Below, in pieces: positions 35,462-44,592 of a stretch of DNA of 64,000 nt. The stretch spans positions 1 to 64,000 of the forward strand of contig NZ_QUZT01000002.1 of NCBI RefSeq assembly GCF_004682045.1. The letters are read 5' to 3'. The stretch comes from Pseudomonas nabeulensis (GTDB taxonomy: Bacteria; Pseudomonadota; Gammaproteobacteria; Pseudomonadales; Pseudomonadaceae). How positions within the stretch are numbered: position 1 is the first letter of the stretch; each line of letters starts with the position of its first letter. The notes beneath the pieces were generated by a model that saw only the letters and a program-made list of their open reading frames with translations, did no database searches and was not told where the DNA came from. The position numbers were made by a program, and so were the translations under genes.

Positions 35462-36185
35462 CAACACACTCATGCAAAAAAGCCTGGATGGCCCCCGCAA
35501 CACCGTGGGGATCTTCCAGAAGAAACGCGTGACCGGCCTGTTCAATCAGACCGATTTCTACATCGGGGAGCAGGGTCAGCAGGTGGCTGGCGGCTTCGGC
35601 GGGCACCAGTTCGTCCATGCCGGCAAACAGATGCAGTTGCGGCCCGCGATAGGCCAACAAGGCTTCGCGGGTGTCCAGTTGCGCCAGCAGTTCAAGACCG
35701 GCCATCAACGCACTGGGCGATGCATTCGGCGCACCGCTGACCAGCAAACGTGCCAGCCCGCGCGGGTCCTCGGCGCCCTTGGCGCACAGCAGGCCGAAGC
35801 GCTTGAGGGTGACTTGGGAGTCAGCATGACAACCGGCAAGGAACGCATCGAACGTCTCGGCCGGCATCGCGCTCGGCCAGCCGTCATGTGCCACAAAACA
35901 CGGGTTGCTGGCCAGGGTCAGCAGGCCGCAGCAGCGTTCGCCGCGTCGGGCTGCCAGCTCGGACGCAAGCATGCCACCCAGGGACCAACCGCCCAGCCAG
36001 GCGTTGTCCGGCAGCGTGGCGTCGAGTTCGTCCAACCATTCATCGAGGTCGCTGGCGTCCAGCGCGGGCAGCGGCTCGACCTGCACCCGCAGATGCTCGT
36101 CCAAACCCTGCAATGCCGCGGCCAAAGGCTCCAGCGGCGACACGCCGAGGCCCCAGCCGGGCAGCAATATCAGTCGATCACGCAT
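35454..36185 (-). CDS. bioH: Pimeloyl-ACP methyl ester carboxylesterase
   Basis: Removes the methyl group from pimeloyl-ACP methyl ester to end chain building. The 243-residue alpha/beta hydrolase starts [20 protein letters not shown] with the oxyanion region in LLPGWG. The nucleophile serine is in GGWSLGGML near residue 75, an acidic residue is in FAGMDELVP, and the catalytic His is in [12 protein letters not shown]. It overlaps bioF by 8 bases and bioC by 8 bases. Confidence 0.94.
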   Translation of the reverse strand: MRDRLILLPGWGLGVSPLEPLAAALQGLDEHLRVQVEPLPALDASDLDEWLDELDATLPDNAWLGGWSLGGMLASELAARRGERCCGLLTLASNPCFVAHDGWPSAMPAETFDAFLAGCHADSQVTLKRFGLLCAKGAEDPRGLARLLVSGAPNASPSALMAGLELLAQLDTREALLAYRGPQLHLFAGMDELVPAEAASHLLTLLPDVEIGLIEQAGHAFLLEDPHGVAGAIQAFLHECVDD

Positions 36186-37359
36186 GGTTGGGCTCCGTGG
36201 CGCCTAACAAGCGGAAACACTCTTCCAATGCGTTTAACAATAGCTGCACCTGCGCGTCGGTGTGGGCGGCCGTCAATGTCACCCGCAGACGGGCGCTACC
36301 CGCCGGCACGGTCGGCGGGCGGATCGCGGTCACCATCAGCCCGCGTTCGCGCAGCATCTGCGACAGGCGCACGGCCCTGGCGCTGTCGCCGATCAGGATC
36401 GGTTGGATCGGCGTAAAGCTGTCCATCAAATCCAGGCCGAGCTGCTCGGCGCCCTGGCGGAACTGGCGGATCAGGCCATTGAGGTGTTCACGGCGCCAAT
36501 GCTCGGTGCGCAGCAACTCCAGGCTTTTCAAGGTGGCACAGGCCAATGCCGGCGGCTGGCTGGTGGTGTAGATATAGGGCCGGGCGAATTGGATCAGGCT
36601 TTCGATCAGTTCCTCACTGCCGGCCACAAATGCGCCGGCGGTGCCGAAGGCCTTGCCAAGGGTGCCGACCAGAACCGGCACGTCGTCCTGGCTCAAGCCG
36701 AAATGCTCGACGATCCCGCCGCCGTTCGCGCCCAGCGGGCCGAACCCGTGGGCGTCATCCACCATCAACCAGGCGCCTTTGGCCCGGGTTTCACGGGCCA
36801 GCGCGGGCAAGTCGGCCACGTCGCCGTCCATGCTGAAGACGCCGTCGGTGACCACCAATGTATTGCCGGTGGCTTTCTCCAGGCGCTTGGCCAGGCTGTC
36901 GGCGTCGTTGTGCAGGTAGCGATTGAAACGCGCACCGGAGAGCAAGCCGGCATCCAGCAACGAGGCGTGGTTAAGACGGTCTTCCAGCACCGTATCGCCC
37001 TGCCCTACCAGCGCGGTGACGGCACCGAGGTTGGCCATGTAGCCGGTGGTAAACAGCAATGCACGGGGACGGCCAGTCAGGTCGGCCAGGGCTTCTTCCA
37101 GTTCATGGTGCGGCGTCGCATGCCCGACCACCAAATGCGAAGCCCCACCGCCCACGCCCCAACGGGAAGCGCCGGCGCGCCAGGCTTCGATCACTTGTGG
37201 GTGATTGGCCAACCCCAGATAGTCGTTGTTGCAGAACGCGAGCAACGGCTGGCCATCCACCACCACTTGCGGGCCCTGGGGGCTTTCCAGCAGTGGGCGT
37301 TGGCGATAAAGATGTTCGGCACGGCGGGCAGCGAGGCGCGCGGAGAGATCGAAAGACAT
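36178..37359 (-). CDS. bioF: 8-amino-7-oxononanoate synthase
   Basis: PLP enzyme that condenses pimeloyl-ACP with alanine. 393 residues from the ATG at 37359 (GAGG upstream; family start [20 protein letters not shown]); a longer frame to 37533 reads through REP sequence and is not real coding. The [13 protein letters not shown] substrate loop, [10 protein letters not shown] and the Schiff-base lysine in [14 protein letters not shown] are intact. A REPIN of about 110 bases separates it from bioB. Confidence 0.96.
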   Translation of the reverse strand: MSFDLSARLAARRAEHLYRQRPLLESPQGPQVVVDGQPLLAFCNNDYLGLANHPQVIEAWRAGASRWGVGGGASHLVVGHATPHHELEEALADLTGRPRALLFTTGYMANLGAVTALVGQGDTVLEDRLNHASLLDAGLLSGARFNRYLHNDADSLAKRLEKATGNTLVVTDGVFSMDGDVADLPALARETRAKGAWLMVDDAHGFGPLGANGGGIVEHFGLSQDDVPVLVGTLGKAFGTAGAFVAGSEELIESLIQFARPYIYTTSQPPALACATLKSLELLRTEHWRREHLNGLIRQFRQGAEQLGLDLMDSFTPIQPILIGDSARAVRLSQMLRERGLMVTAIRPPTVPAGSARLRVTLTAAHTDAQVQLLLNALEECFRLLGATEPNHA

Positions 37360-37410
37360 GCAGGCCTCGGAATTCAGGGTAAACGCGGTCAAACAGGAGG
37401 CAGGGACCCC

Positions 37411-37519
37411 ATGTGGGAGGGGGCTTGCCCCCGATGAGGGTGTATCAGTCGATACAACAGTGACCGGTCCACCGCCATCGGGGGCAAGCCCCCTCCCACA
37501 CAAGCCCCCTCCCACATTT
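37411..37519. repeat. REPIN with a duplicated arm end, between bioB and bioF
   Basis: Inverted REP arms at 37413-37435 and about 37477-37499 enclose a 41-base spacer. A 16-base segment, CAAGCCCCCTCCCACA, is then repeated in tandem (37485-37500 and 37501-37516), giving a truncated third arm. The element lies inside the biotin operon, where it may affect bioB versus bioFHCD transcript levels. Confidence 0.88.
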
Positions 37520-37533
37520 GAATCGCATTTCAA

Positions 37534-38589
37534 TCACACAACGGCGTTATAGAACTGCTCGCTGCTCTTCTGCTCCACCAACGCCTGCTCGATCGCCGCC
37601 TGATGCACCTCATCGGCATGCTCTTCGCGAGCCTCCGGCAAGATCCCCAGGCGCGAGAACAGTTGCATGTCCTTGTCCGCCTGCGGGTTGGCGGTGGTCA
37701 GCAGTTTGTCGCCATAGAAGATCGAGTTGGCACCGGCAAAAAACGCCAGGGCCTGCATCTGCTCATTCATCGCTTCACGGCCGGCCGACAGGCGTACGTG
37801 GGACTGCGGCATCAAGATGCGCGCCACGGCCAGCATGCGGATGAAGTCGAACGGGTCGATGTCCTCGGCATTCTCCAGCGGCGTGCCGGCCACCTTCACC
37901 AGCATGTTGATCGGCACCGACTCCGGATGCTCCGGCAAGTTGGCCAGTTGGATCAACAGGTTGGCGCGGTCATCAAGGGACTCGCCCATGCCGAGGATGC
38001 CGCCGGAGCAGATCTTCATCCCCGAATCGCGCACGTAGGCCAGGGTTTGCAGGCGCTCGCTGTAGGTGCGGGTGGTGATGATGCTGCCGTAGAACTCCGG
38101 CGAGGTATCGAGGTTGTGGTTGTAGTAGTCCAGGCCGGCCTGGGCCAGGGCTTCGGTCTGGTCCTGGTCCAGACGACCCAGGGTCATGCAGGTTTCCAGG
38201 CCCATGGCCTTCACGCCTTTGACCATCTGCAACACGTAGGGCATGTCTTTGGCCGACGGGTGCTTCCAGGCAGCGCCCATGCAGAAACGGGTCGAGCCGA
38301 TGGCCTTGGCGCGGGCAGCCTCTTCGAGGACCTTCTGCACTTCCATCAGCTTTTCTTTTTCCAGGCCGGTGTTGTAGTGGCCCGACTGCGGACAATATTT
38401 GCAATCTTCCGGGCAGGCGCCGGTCTTGATCGACAGCAGGGTCGACACTTGCACACGGTTGGCGTCGAAATGCGCGCGGTGCACGGTCTGCGCCTGGAAC
38501 AGCAAGTCGTTGAACGGCTGCACAAACAGTGCCTTGACTTCGGCGAGAGACCAATCGTGACGCAGGGTGGCGGAGGTGCTGGCGCTCAT
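37534..38589 (-). CDS. bioB: Biotin synthase
   Basis: Radical-SAM enzyme inserting sulfur into dethiobiotin. The 351-residue protein has [17 protein letters not shown] (CxxxCxxC cluster site, about residue 60), the [13 protein letters not shown] segment and an Arg in the C-terminal half that ligates the 2Fe-2S cluster (SAGREAM). It is the first gene of the minus-strand biotin operon, with AAGGAA before the ATG and a consensus promoter plus BirA operator about 75-130 bases upstream. Confidence 0.97.
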   Translation of the reverse strand: MSASTSATLRHDWSLAEVKALFVQPFNDLLFQAQTVHRAHFDANRVQVSTLLSIKTGACPEDCKYCPQSGHYNTGLEKEKLMEVQKVLEEAARAKAIGSTRFCMGAAWKHPSAKDMPYVLQMVKGVKAMGLETCMTLGRLDQDQTEALAQAGLDYYNHNLDTSPEFYGSIITTRTYSERLQTLAYVRDSGMKICSGGILGMGESLDDRANLLIQLANLPEHPESVPINMLVKVAGTPLENAEDIDPFDFIRMLAVARILMPQSHVRLSAGREAMNEQMQALAFFAGANSIFYGDKLLTTANPQADKDMQLFSRLGILPEAREEHADEVHQAAIEQALVEQKSSEQFYNAVV

Positions 38590-38664
38590 GGGCGATTCCT
38601 TGATTATGCTTTGGCAAGCGCTGCGGGAAGGGCAATACCCACAGGCACGACACGGATGCTCGGC

Positions 38665-38693
38665 ATATTTAAGGAAGATTCATGCACTGTCAA
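38665..38693 (-). promoter_or_regulatory. Sigma-70 promoter of the biotin operon
   Basis: On the minus strand, TTGACA (38693-38688) and AAATAT (38670-38665) are 17 bases apart. Transcription would start near 38658, about 70 bases before bioB. The -35 hexamer lies inside the proximal half of the BirA operator. Confidence 0.75.
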
Positions 38694-39419
38694 CCAACCA
38701 GCAAACAACCGGTTTACATCTGGTTAAAAAACGAACACACCTGTTTAATCTGCGATGAACCGACAGATTCAACCGATTGTGTGTGCAACGTCTGCGAAAC
38801 CGAGCTGCCTTGGTTGATGGAGCAATGCGAGGTATGCGCCCTGCCCCTGCCGATGAACGGTTTAATCTGTGGCCCATGTGTGAAACAACCGCCCTCTTTT
38901 AAACACGTGATCGCGCCCTGGTCCTACAGCTTTCCCGTCGACAGCCTGATCAGCCGCTTCAAGCACCAGGCACGCTGGCCGTTTGGGCAACTACTCGCGC
39001 GCTTGCTAGGGCGGCACCTGCAACATCGCTATGACAACACCGCACTCCCCCGCCCCGACTGCCTGCTGCCGGTGCCCATGGCCCGCAAGCGCCTGCGCGA
39101 ACGCGGCTATAACCAAGCCTTGATGCTGGCGAAGTGGCTGAGCGAAGACCTCGCTATCGCCCAAGATGAACACCTGTTGTTACGCCCCCATGAAACCGTC
39201 GCGCAACAAGCCCTGGATGCCAAGACCCGCAAACGTAACCTGCTCAACGCCTTTACCTTGGCCCCCGACGCACCCGTGCAAGGCCGTCACTTCGCGTTGG
39301 TGGACGATGTGCTCACCACCGGCGCCACCGCCCACAGCCTGGCGCGTTTGCTGATGAACGCGGGAGCGCGACGGGTCGATGTGTACTGCCTAGCCCGCAC
39401 GCCCAAACCGGGCACCTGA
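38682..39419 (+). CDS. ComF-family phosphoribosyltransferase-like protein
   Basis: 245 residues. The N-terminal part carries paired cysteines (CLICDEPT, CVCNVCE, CEVCALPL, CGPC) that should bind zinc. The C-terminal type I phosphoribosyltransferase domain has the PRPP loop ALVDDVLTTGATA near residue 205. ComF proteins are linked to DNA uptake in naturally competent bacteria; in pseudomonads the role is unclear. The ATG at 38682 lacks an ideal ribosome-binding site but has AGGAAG upstream; this start puts the BirA operator within coding sequence. It is divergent from bioB. Confidence 0.85.
   Translation: MHCQPTSKQPVYIWLKNEHTCLICDEPTDSTDCVCNVCETELPWLMEQCEVCALPLPMNGLICGPCVKQPPSFKHVIAPWSYSFPVDSLISRFKHQARWPFGQLLARLLGRHLQHRYDNTALPRPDCLLPVPMARKRLRERGYNQALMLAKWLSEDLAIAQDEHLLLRPHETVAQQALDAKTRKRNLLNAFTLAPDAPVQGRHFALVDDVLTTGATAHSLARLLMNAGARRVDVYCLARTPKPGT
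38688..38718. promoter_or_regulatory. BirA (biotin repressor) operator
   Basis: TGTCAACC-N15-GGTTTACA matches the known enterobacterial/gamma-proteobacterial BirA operator (TGTAAACC-N14-16-GGTTTACA) with one mismatch. It overlaps the bioB -35 box, a classic repression geometry, and also the first twelve codons of comF. Confidence 0.8.
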
Positions 39420-39478
39420 CTTGACGCGGGCATCACCTTGCCCGCAACGTTTGGCCCATCTCATAAAAGCGTATCGCC

Positions 39479-40243
39479 ATGTCTCTGCCCACGTCCCTCA
39501 GCCAACACATCATCCGCCGCCCCCAGCGCATTGCCCTGCTGGGGCATATCGCCGAACAGGGTTCCATCACCCGCGCGGCCAAGAGTGCCGGCCTGAGCTA
39601 CAAGGCCGCCTGGGACGCCATCGATGAGCTGAATAACCTGGCGCAAAAACCGCTGGTGCAACGCAGCGTCGGCGGCAAGGGCGGTGGCGGCGCCAAACTG
39701 ACGGCCGAGGGCGAGCGGGTGTTGCGCCTCTATCAGCGACTGCAAGTATTGCAGGCCGAAATACTCGGCTCCGACGAAGCCGCCAGCGACTTCAACCTGC
39801 TGGGCCGCTTGATGCTGCGCACCAGCGCACGCAACCAACTGCACGGCCAAGTCATCGCGATTGAAAGCTATGGCCGCAACGACCTGATCCGCCTGCAATT
39901 GGCCGGTGGGCTGACGCTGGCGGCACAAATCACCCACGACAGCACGCAACGGCTGGAACTGGAAACCGGCGTGGAAGTGGTCGCGCTGATCAAGGCCGGC
40001 TGGCTGGAATTGCTCGCCATCGGGCAAGCAGCAACACCTGGACACAATTGCATGAGCGGCGTGATCGAGACGATTCTCGACGCCGACGACGGCCCCAGCG
40101 AAGTGCGCATCGCCCTGCCCAACAACCAGGTTTTATGCGCCCTGGCGCAGCCTGCCGCGCTCCGCGCCCTGACTGCCCGCGAAGGCCAGCCGATCCAGGT
40201 GCAATTCGCCCCCAGCAATGTGCTGTTGGGTACGCCGGTGTAG
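39479..40243 (+). CDS. ModE-type molybdate-responsive regulator (HTH plus two TOBE domains)
   Basis: 254 residues. The N-terminal winged HTH (ISITRAAKSAGL-like: actual GSITRAAKSAGLSYKAAWDA) is of the ModE/LysR-like type. Two TOBE/MOP molybdate-binding modules follow, at about residues 118-185 and 190-254. In E. coli the complete ModE represses modABC when molybdate is bound. No mod genes are within this window, so its targets lie elsewhere. It follows comF by 59 bases in the same direction and may be partly co-transcribed. Confidence 0.85.
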   Translation: MSLPTSLSQHIIRRPQRIALLGHIAEQGSITRAAKSAGLSYKAAWDAIDELNNLAQKPLVQRSVGGKGGGGAKLTAEGERVLRLYQRLQVLQAEILGSDEAASDFNLLGRLMLRTSARNQLHGQVIAIESYGRNDLIRLQLAGGLTLAAQITHDSTQRLELETGVEVVALIKAGWLELLAIGQAATPGHNCMSGVIETILDADDGPSEVRIALPNNQVLCALAQPAALRALTAREGQPIQVQFAPSNVLLGTPV

Positions 40244-40324
40244 CCAACGCCCACCGTCAAACTGCAACAATTCCGTCACTCACGCTCCTTAAGGTGTTCG
40301 CAAAAAGCACTCAAGGAGCCTGAG

Positions 40325-42223
40325 ATGAGCCTGTTAGAAGAGAACCAAGCCACCGACCTTGAACAGATGGTCGGCCTCACCCGCCGTCGTTTCATCGGCG
40401 CCGGCGCCCTGTGCGGTGCCGCGATGTTCCTCGGCGGCAACCTGCTGAGCCGCAGCGCCCTGGCCGTCAACGCCGCCAGCGCCAGCCCGTTGTTGGGCTT
40501 CACCAGCATCGCCGCCGCGACCAGCGACGCCATTACCTTGCCGCCCGGCTACAGCGCTTCGGTGCTGATCAGCTGGGGCCAGCCGCTGAGCAAACACGCC
40601 CCGGCCTTCGACCCCTCCGGCAACGGCACCGCCAAGGCCCAGGAACAGCAGTTCGGCGACCACAACGACGGCATGAGCCTGTTCCCGTTCCCCGGTGACA
40701 ACAACCGTGCGCTGATGGCGATCAACAACGAATACACCAACTACCGCTACCTCTACGCCCACGGCGGCATGCCGCAATCGGCCGAAGAGGTACGCAAGGC
40801 CCAGGCCAGCGAAGGCGTGTCGGTGATCGAAGTGCGGCGCCAGGGCGACACCTGGCAGTTCGTGCAGGACTCGCGCTACAACCGACGCATCCACGGCAAC
40901 TCGCCGATCCGTCTCGGCGGCCCGGCTGCCGGCCACGCCTGGCTGAAGACCAGCGCCGATAAAGCCGGCAAGAACGCCCTCGGCACCTTCCAGAACTGCG
41001 CCAATGGCCAGACTCCCTGGGGCACTTACCTGACCTGCGAAGAGAACTTCACTGACTGCTTCGGCAGCAGCAACCCACAGCAGACCTTCGACGCCGGGCA
41101 AAAGCGCTACGGTGTGGTGGCCGCCAGCAAAGAGATCAACTGGCACCTGCACGACCCGCGATTCGACATCGCCAAGAACCCCAACGAACTCAATCGCCAC
41201 GGCTGGGTGGTGGAGATCGACCCGTTCGATCCCAAATCCACACCGGTCAAGCGCACTGCGCTGGGCCGCTTCAAGCACGAGAACGCCGCCCTGGCAGAAA
41301 CCCGCGACGGCCGCGCCGTGGTGTATATGGGCGACGACGAGCGCGGTGAGTTCATCTACAAATTCGTCAGTCGCGATCAAATCAACCACCACAACCCCAA
41401 GGCCAATAAAGACCTGCTCGATCACGGCACCTTGTACGTAGCGATCTTCGACGCGGGCGACGGCAACGCCGACCACCCCAAGGGCAAAGGCCAGTGGGTC
41501 GAGCTGACCCATGGCAAAAATGGCATTGATGCCAGTACCGGGTTCAACAGCCAGGCCGAAGTGCTGATCCACGCGCGCATGGCCGCCAGCGTGGTGAAGG
41601 CCACACGCATGGACCGCCCGGAATGGATCGTGGTCAGTCCCATCGACGGCCAGGTCTATTGCACCCTCACCAACAACGCCAAGCGCGGTGAAGACGGCCA
41701 GCCAGTCGGCGGGCCTAACCCCCGTGAGAAAAACGTCTACGGCCAGATCCTGCGCTGGAAGGCCGATGCCGATAACCATGGCTCCAGCGAGTTTTCCTGG
41801 GACCTGTTCGTGGTGGCCGGCAATCCTGAGGTGCATGCAGGCAAGCCGAAGGGTGGCTCGTCGAATATCAACCCGCAGAATATGTTCAACAGCCCGGATG
41901 GCTTGGGTTTCGACAAGGCCGGTCGCCTGTGGATTCTGACGGATGGGGACTACAGCAATGCCGGGGATTTCGCGGGGATGGGCAATAACCAGATGCTCTG
42001 CGCCGACCCGCAAACCGGGGAAATCCGCCGTTTCATGGTAGGACCGGTGGCGTGTGAGGTGACTGGTATCAGCTTCTCGCCGGATCAGAAGACGCTGTTT
42101 GTGGGGATTCAGCATCCCGGCGAAACCGGCGGGTCGACCTGGCCGGAGCATTTGCCGAACGGCAAGCCGCGGTCGTCAGTGATGGCGATTCGGCGGGATG
42201 ATGGTGGGATAGTCGGCGCCTGA
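40325..42223 (+). CDS. PhoX-family alkaline phosphatase, Tat-exported
   Basis: 632 residues. A twin-arginine signal (TRRRFIGAGALCGAAMFLGG, residues 20-39) ends with an Ala-Leu-Ala site, so the folded enzyme should be exported to the periplasm. The mature part is the DUF839/PhoX beta-propeller, with the early catalytic-region segment FGDHNDGMSLFPFPG and downstream CEENFTDCFG. PhoX enzymes use iron and calcium and remove phosphate from monoesters. I do not find a convincing PHO box upstream. AAGGAG precedes the start at good spacing. Confidence 0.85.
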   Translation: MSLLEENQATDLEQMVGLTRRRFIGAGALCGAAMFLGGNLLSRSALAVNAASASPLLGFTSIAAATSDAITLPPGYSASVLISWGQPLSKHAPAFDPSGNGTAKAQEQQFGDHNDGMSLFPFPGDNNRALMAINNEYTNYRYLYAHGGMPQSAEEVRKAQASEGVSVIEVRRQGDTWQFVQDSRYNRRIHGNSPIRLGGPAAGHAWLKTSADKAGKNALGTFQNCANGQTPWGTYLTCEENFTDCFGSSNPQQTFDAGQKRYGVVAASKEINWHLHDPRFDIAKNPNELNRHGWVVEIDPFDPKSTPVKRTALGRFKHENAALAETRDGRAVVYMGDDERGEFIYKFVSRDQINHHNPKANKDLLDHGTLYVAIFDAGDGNADHPKGKGQWVELTHGKNGIDASTGFNSQAEVLIHARMAASVVKATRMDRPEWIVVSPIDGQVYCTLTNNAKRGEDGQPVGGPNPREKNVYGQILRWKADADNHGSSEFSWDLFVVAGNPEVHAGKPKGGSSNINPQNMFNSPDGLGFDKAGRLWILTDGDYSNAGDFAGMGNNQMLCADPQTGEIRRFMVGPVACEVTGISFSPDQKTLFVGIQHPGETGGSTWPEHLPNGKPRSSVMAIRRDDGGIVGA

Positions 42224-42232
42224 TAGGGCCTC

Positions 42233-42318
42233 ATCGGGGGCAAGTCGAATCGTCGCACCGCCCCTCCCACACTTGATTGGCGGCGCGGTCAAAATGTGGG
42301 AGAGGGCTTGCCCCCGAT
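42233..42318. repeat. REPIN with one variant arm, upstream of srkA
   Basis: The left arm (42233-42270) is the long variant, carrying the extra 16-base TCGAATCGTCGCACCG. The right arm (42296-42318) is the plain type with one change. It occupies most of the 175-base phoX-srkA gap. Confidence 0.85.
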
Positions 42319-42398
42319 GGCGTCCGCACAGCCACCACCTATCTATGCTGTTACCATACCCGGCCACACGCGGCGCCCTGCTGCGCGCAGGAGTTTCC

Positions 42399-43373
42399 AT
42401 GGCCCACCCGTTTGAAACACTCACCCCAGACCTGGTACTCGACGCCGTCGAAAGCATCGGTTTCCTCAGCGACGCTCGCGTCCTGGCGCTCAACAGCTAC
42501 GAAAACCGCGTCTACCAGGTGGGCATCGAAGACTCCGAACCGTTGATCGCCAAGTTCTACCGCCCCCAGCGTTGGACCAACGAGGCGATCCTCGAAGAAC
42601 ACCGCTTTACCTTCGAACTGGCCGAATGCGACGTGCCGGTGGTGGCGCCCCTTATCCACAACGGCGAAAGCCTGTTCGAACACCAGGGTTTCCGTTTCAC
42701 CCTGTTCCCGCGTCGTGGCGGTCGTGCGCCGGAGCCAGGCAATCTCGATCAGCTCTATCGCCTCGGACAGCTGCTGGGCCGTTTGCATGCGGTGGGTTCC
42801 ACCCGTCCGTTTGAACACCGCGAAGCCCTGGGGGTGAAGAACTTCGGTCACGACTCCCTTACCACGTTGCTGGAAGGCAATTTCATTCCCAAGAGCCTGC
42901 TGCCCGCCTATGAGTCTGTCACCCGCGACCTGCTCAAGCGCGTGGAAGATGTCTACAACGCCACCCCGCACACGAACATCCGCATGCACGGCGATTGCCA
43001 CCCCGGCAACATGATGTGCCGCGACGAGATGTTCCACATCGTCGACCTGGACGACTGCCGCATGGGCCCGGCGGTGCAGGACCTGTGGATGATGCTCGCC
43101 GGGGATCGCCAGGAATGCCTGGGGCAGCTGTCGGAATTGATGGACGGTTATCAAGAATTCCATGACTTCGACCCGCGCGAATTGGCACTGATCGAACCGC
43201 TGCGCGCCCTGCGCCTGATGCACTACAGCGCCTGGCTGGCGCGGCGTTGGGATGACCCGGCGTTTCCCCACAGCTTCCCGTGGTTTGGCAGTGAGCGGTA
43301 TTGGGGGGATCAGGTGTTGGCGTTGCGCGAGCAATTGGCGGCCCTCAACGAAGAACCCCTGAAACTCTTCTGA
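42399..43373 (+). CDS. srkA: Stress response kinase A (YihE/RdoA)
   Basis: Choline-kinase-like cytoplasmic Ser/Thr protein kinase linked to survival under envelope and oxidative stress in E. coli. 324 residues from the ATG at 42399 (GGAG at 5-8 bases); the upstream frame to 42273 is REP-derived. Visible motifs are NRVYQVGIED with the ATP-site lysine in IAKFYRPQRW, the Brenner-type catalytic loop HGDCHPGNMM, and the metal-binding IVDLDDCRMGP. No thiol oxidoreductase gene (dsbA) follows it, unlike E. coli. Confidence 0.92.
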   Translation: MAHPFETLTPDLVLDAVESIGFLSDARVLALNSYENRVYQVGIEDSEPLIAKFYRPQRWTNEAILEEHRFTFELAECDVPVVAPLIHNGESLFEHQGFRFTLFPRRGGRAPEPGNLDQLYRLGQLLGRLHAVGSTRPFEHREALGVKNFGHDSLTTLLEGNFIPKSLLPAYESVTRDLLKRVEDVYNATPHTNIRMHGDCHPGNMMCRDEMFHIVDLDDCRMGPAVQDLWMMLAGDRQECLGQLSELMDGYQEFHDFDPRELALIEPLRALRLMHYSAWLARRWDDPAFPHSFPWFGSERYWGDQVLALREQLAALNEEPLKLF

Positions 43374-43388
43374 CCTGTCGAGTTAAAT

Positions 43389-43475
43389 GTGGGAGGGGGC
43401 TTGCCCCCGATTGCAGTCTGCCAGTTGATACATCTGTGACTGACACACAGCAATCGGGGGCAAGCCCCCTCCCAC
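43389..43475. repeat. REPIN between srkA and rarD
   Basis: Two perfect plain arms (43389-43411 and 43453-43475) in inverted orientation flank a spacer of about 41 bases with its own short palindromes (CAGT...ACTG). The AAAGC microsatellite begins two bases after the right arm. Confidence 0.92.
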
Positions 43476-43477
43476 CC

Positions 43478-43527
43478 AAAGCAAAGCAAAGCAAAGCAAA
43501 GCAAAGCAAAGCAAAGCAAAGCAAAGC
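43478..43527. repeat. AAAGC microsatellite, ten units
   Basis: Ten uninterrupted copies of AAAGC (50 bases) directly abut the REPIN and end 68 bases upstream of the rarD ATG. Such pentamer tracts are unusual in Pseudomonas and could vary in length by slippage. It is not inside a credible gene. Confidence 0.95.
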
Positions 43528-43595
43528 AGATCACATTGCCCACCAAATGTACTTACAATCACGCCTTTGTTAGCTGCCTAAGCAAGGATTCTGCA

Positions 43596-44480
43596 ATGCA
43601 AGCCGCCAACCCCCGCAAGGGTTACATCCTGGGCCTGAGCGCCTATGTCATCTGGGGCCTGTTCCCGCTCTACTTCAAAGCCATCGCCAGTGTTCCCGCC
43701 GCCGAAATCATCGTGCACCGCGTGTTGTGGTCGGCACTGTTCGGCGGTTTGCTGTTGATGGTGTGGAAGCACCCCGGCTGGTTCCGCGAGCTGCGCGACA
43801 ACCCCAAGCGCCTGGCGATCCTGGCCCTCAGCGGCTCGTTGATTGCGGGCAACTGGCTGACCTACGTGTGGTCGGTCAACAGTGGGCGCATGCTGGAAGC
43901 AAGCCTGGGTTACTACATCAACCCGCTGGTGAATGTGGTGCTGGGCATGCTGATCCTGGGTGAGCGCCTGCGCCGCCTGCAATGGGTCGCGGTCGGCCTG
44001 GCGGCGGTGGGTGTGGCGCAGCAAGTATGGCAAGTGGGCAGCTTGCCGTGGGTGTCGCTGGTGCTGGCGTTGACCTTCGGTTTCTACGGGCTGATCCGCA
44101 AGCAAGCGCCGGTCAAGGCCCTGCCGGGGCTGGTGGTGGAAACCTGGATGCTGGTGCCGATTGCGGCGGCGTGGCTGCTGTTCAACCCCACGGCCCACAG
44201 CGCACAGCTTGAGTTCTGGAGCACGTCAGAAGCCTGGTGGCTGGTGGCCGCAGGCCCGGTGACGCTGATCCCGCTGGTGTGTTTCAACGCCGCCGCACGG
44301 CATTTGCCCTACACCGCCCTGGGCTTCTTGCAGTACGTCGCGCCAACCTTGGTGCTGCTGGAAGCAGTGTTGCTGTTCGGCGAACACCTGGCGCCAAGCA
44401 CATTGACCGCCTTCGCGTTCATCTGGGCCGGCCTGGTGGTGTACAGCGTGGATATCTGGCTGAGCGTGCGGAAAAGCTGA
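43596..44480 (+). CDS. rarD: RarD-type EamA transporter
   Basis: 294 residues from the ATG at 43596 (AGGA upstream; family start MQAANPRKGYILGLSAYVIW). About ten membrane spans form two EamA repeats, as in the drug/metabolite transporter superfamily. The segment AYVIWGLFPLYFKAI is strongly characteristic of RarD, named for a chloramphenicol-sensitivity phenotype; the natural substrate is unknown. An AAAGC repeat lies just upstream of its likely promoter. Confidence 0.88.
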   Translation: MQAANPRKGYILGLSAYVIWGLFPLYFKAIASVPAAEIIVHRVLWSALFGGLLLMVWKHPGWFRELRDNPKRLAILALSGSLIAGNWLTYVWSVNSGRMLEASLGYYINPLVNVVLGMLILGERLRRLQWVAVGLAAVGVAQQVWQVGSLPWVSLVLALTFGFYGLIRKQAPVKALPGLVVETWMLVPIAAAWLLFNPTAHSAQLEFWSTSEAWWLVAAGPVTLIPLVCFNAAARHLPYTALGFLQYVAPTLVLLEAVLLFGEHLAPSTLTAFAFIWAGLVVYSVDIWLSVRKS

Positions 44481-44500
44481 TCAAATAACACTCAACTCTC

Positions 44501-44527
44501 TGCAAGCCACAATTGGCGTGGCTTGCA
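44501..44527. terminator. Hairpin between convergent rarD and gcvR
   Basis: TGCAAGCCAC (44501-44510), loop AATTGGC, GTGGCTTGCA (44518-44527): a perfect 10-bp stem placed between two convergent stop codons. There is no T-run on either side, so it may stop RNA decay or transcription only in part. Confidence 0.55.
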
Positions 44528-44592
44528 GGCATTCACCCCAAGGTTATCCACAGGCTCATGCAGGTTTTCCATGCATAACCCCTGTGGATAGA

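Noticed and set aside
37360..37533. N-terminal extension of bioF
   Set aside because: It reads through the bioB-bioF REPIN. The family N-terminus and a GAGG site are at 37359.
40244..40324. PHO box before the PhoX gene
   Set aside because: CCGTCAA and CCGTCAC occur, but at 22-base spacing with a poor middle repeat. The 11-base period of a PHO box is not met convincingly.
42273..42398. N-terminal extension of srkA
   Set aside because: The frame is open upstream but translates REPIN sequence; a good ribosome site and the family start lie at 42399.
43389..43527. CRISPR-like array
   Set aside because: The repeats are REP arms in inverted orientation and a pentamer microsatellite. There are no 28-37-base direct repeats with unique spacers and no cas genes.
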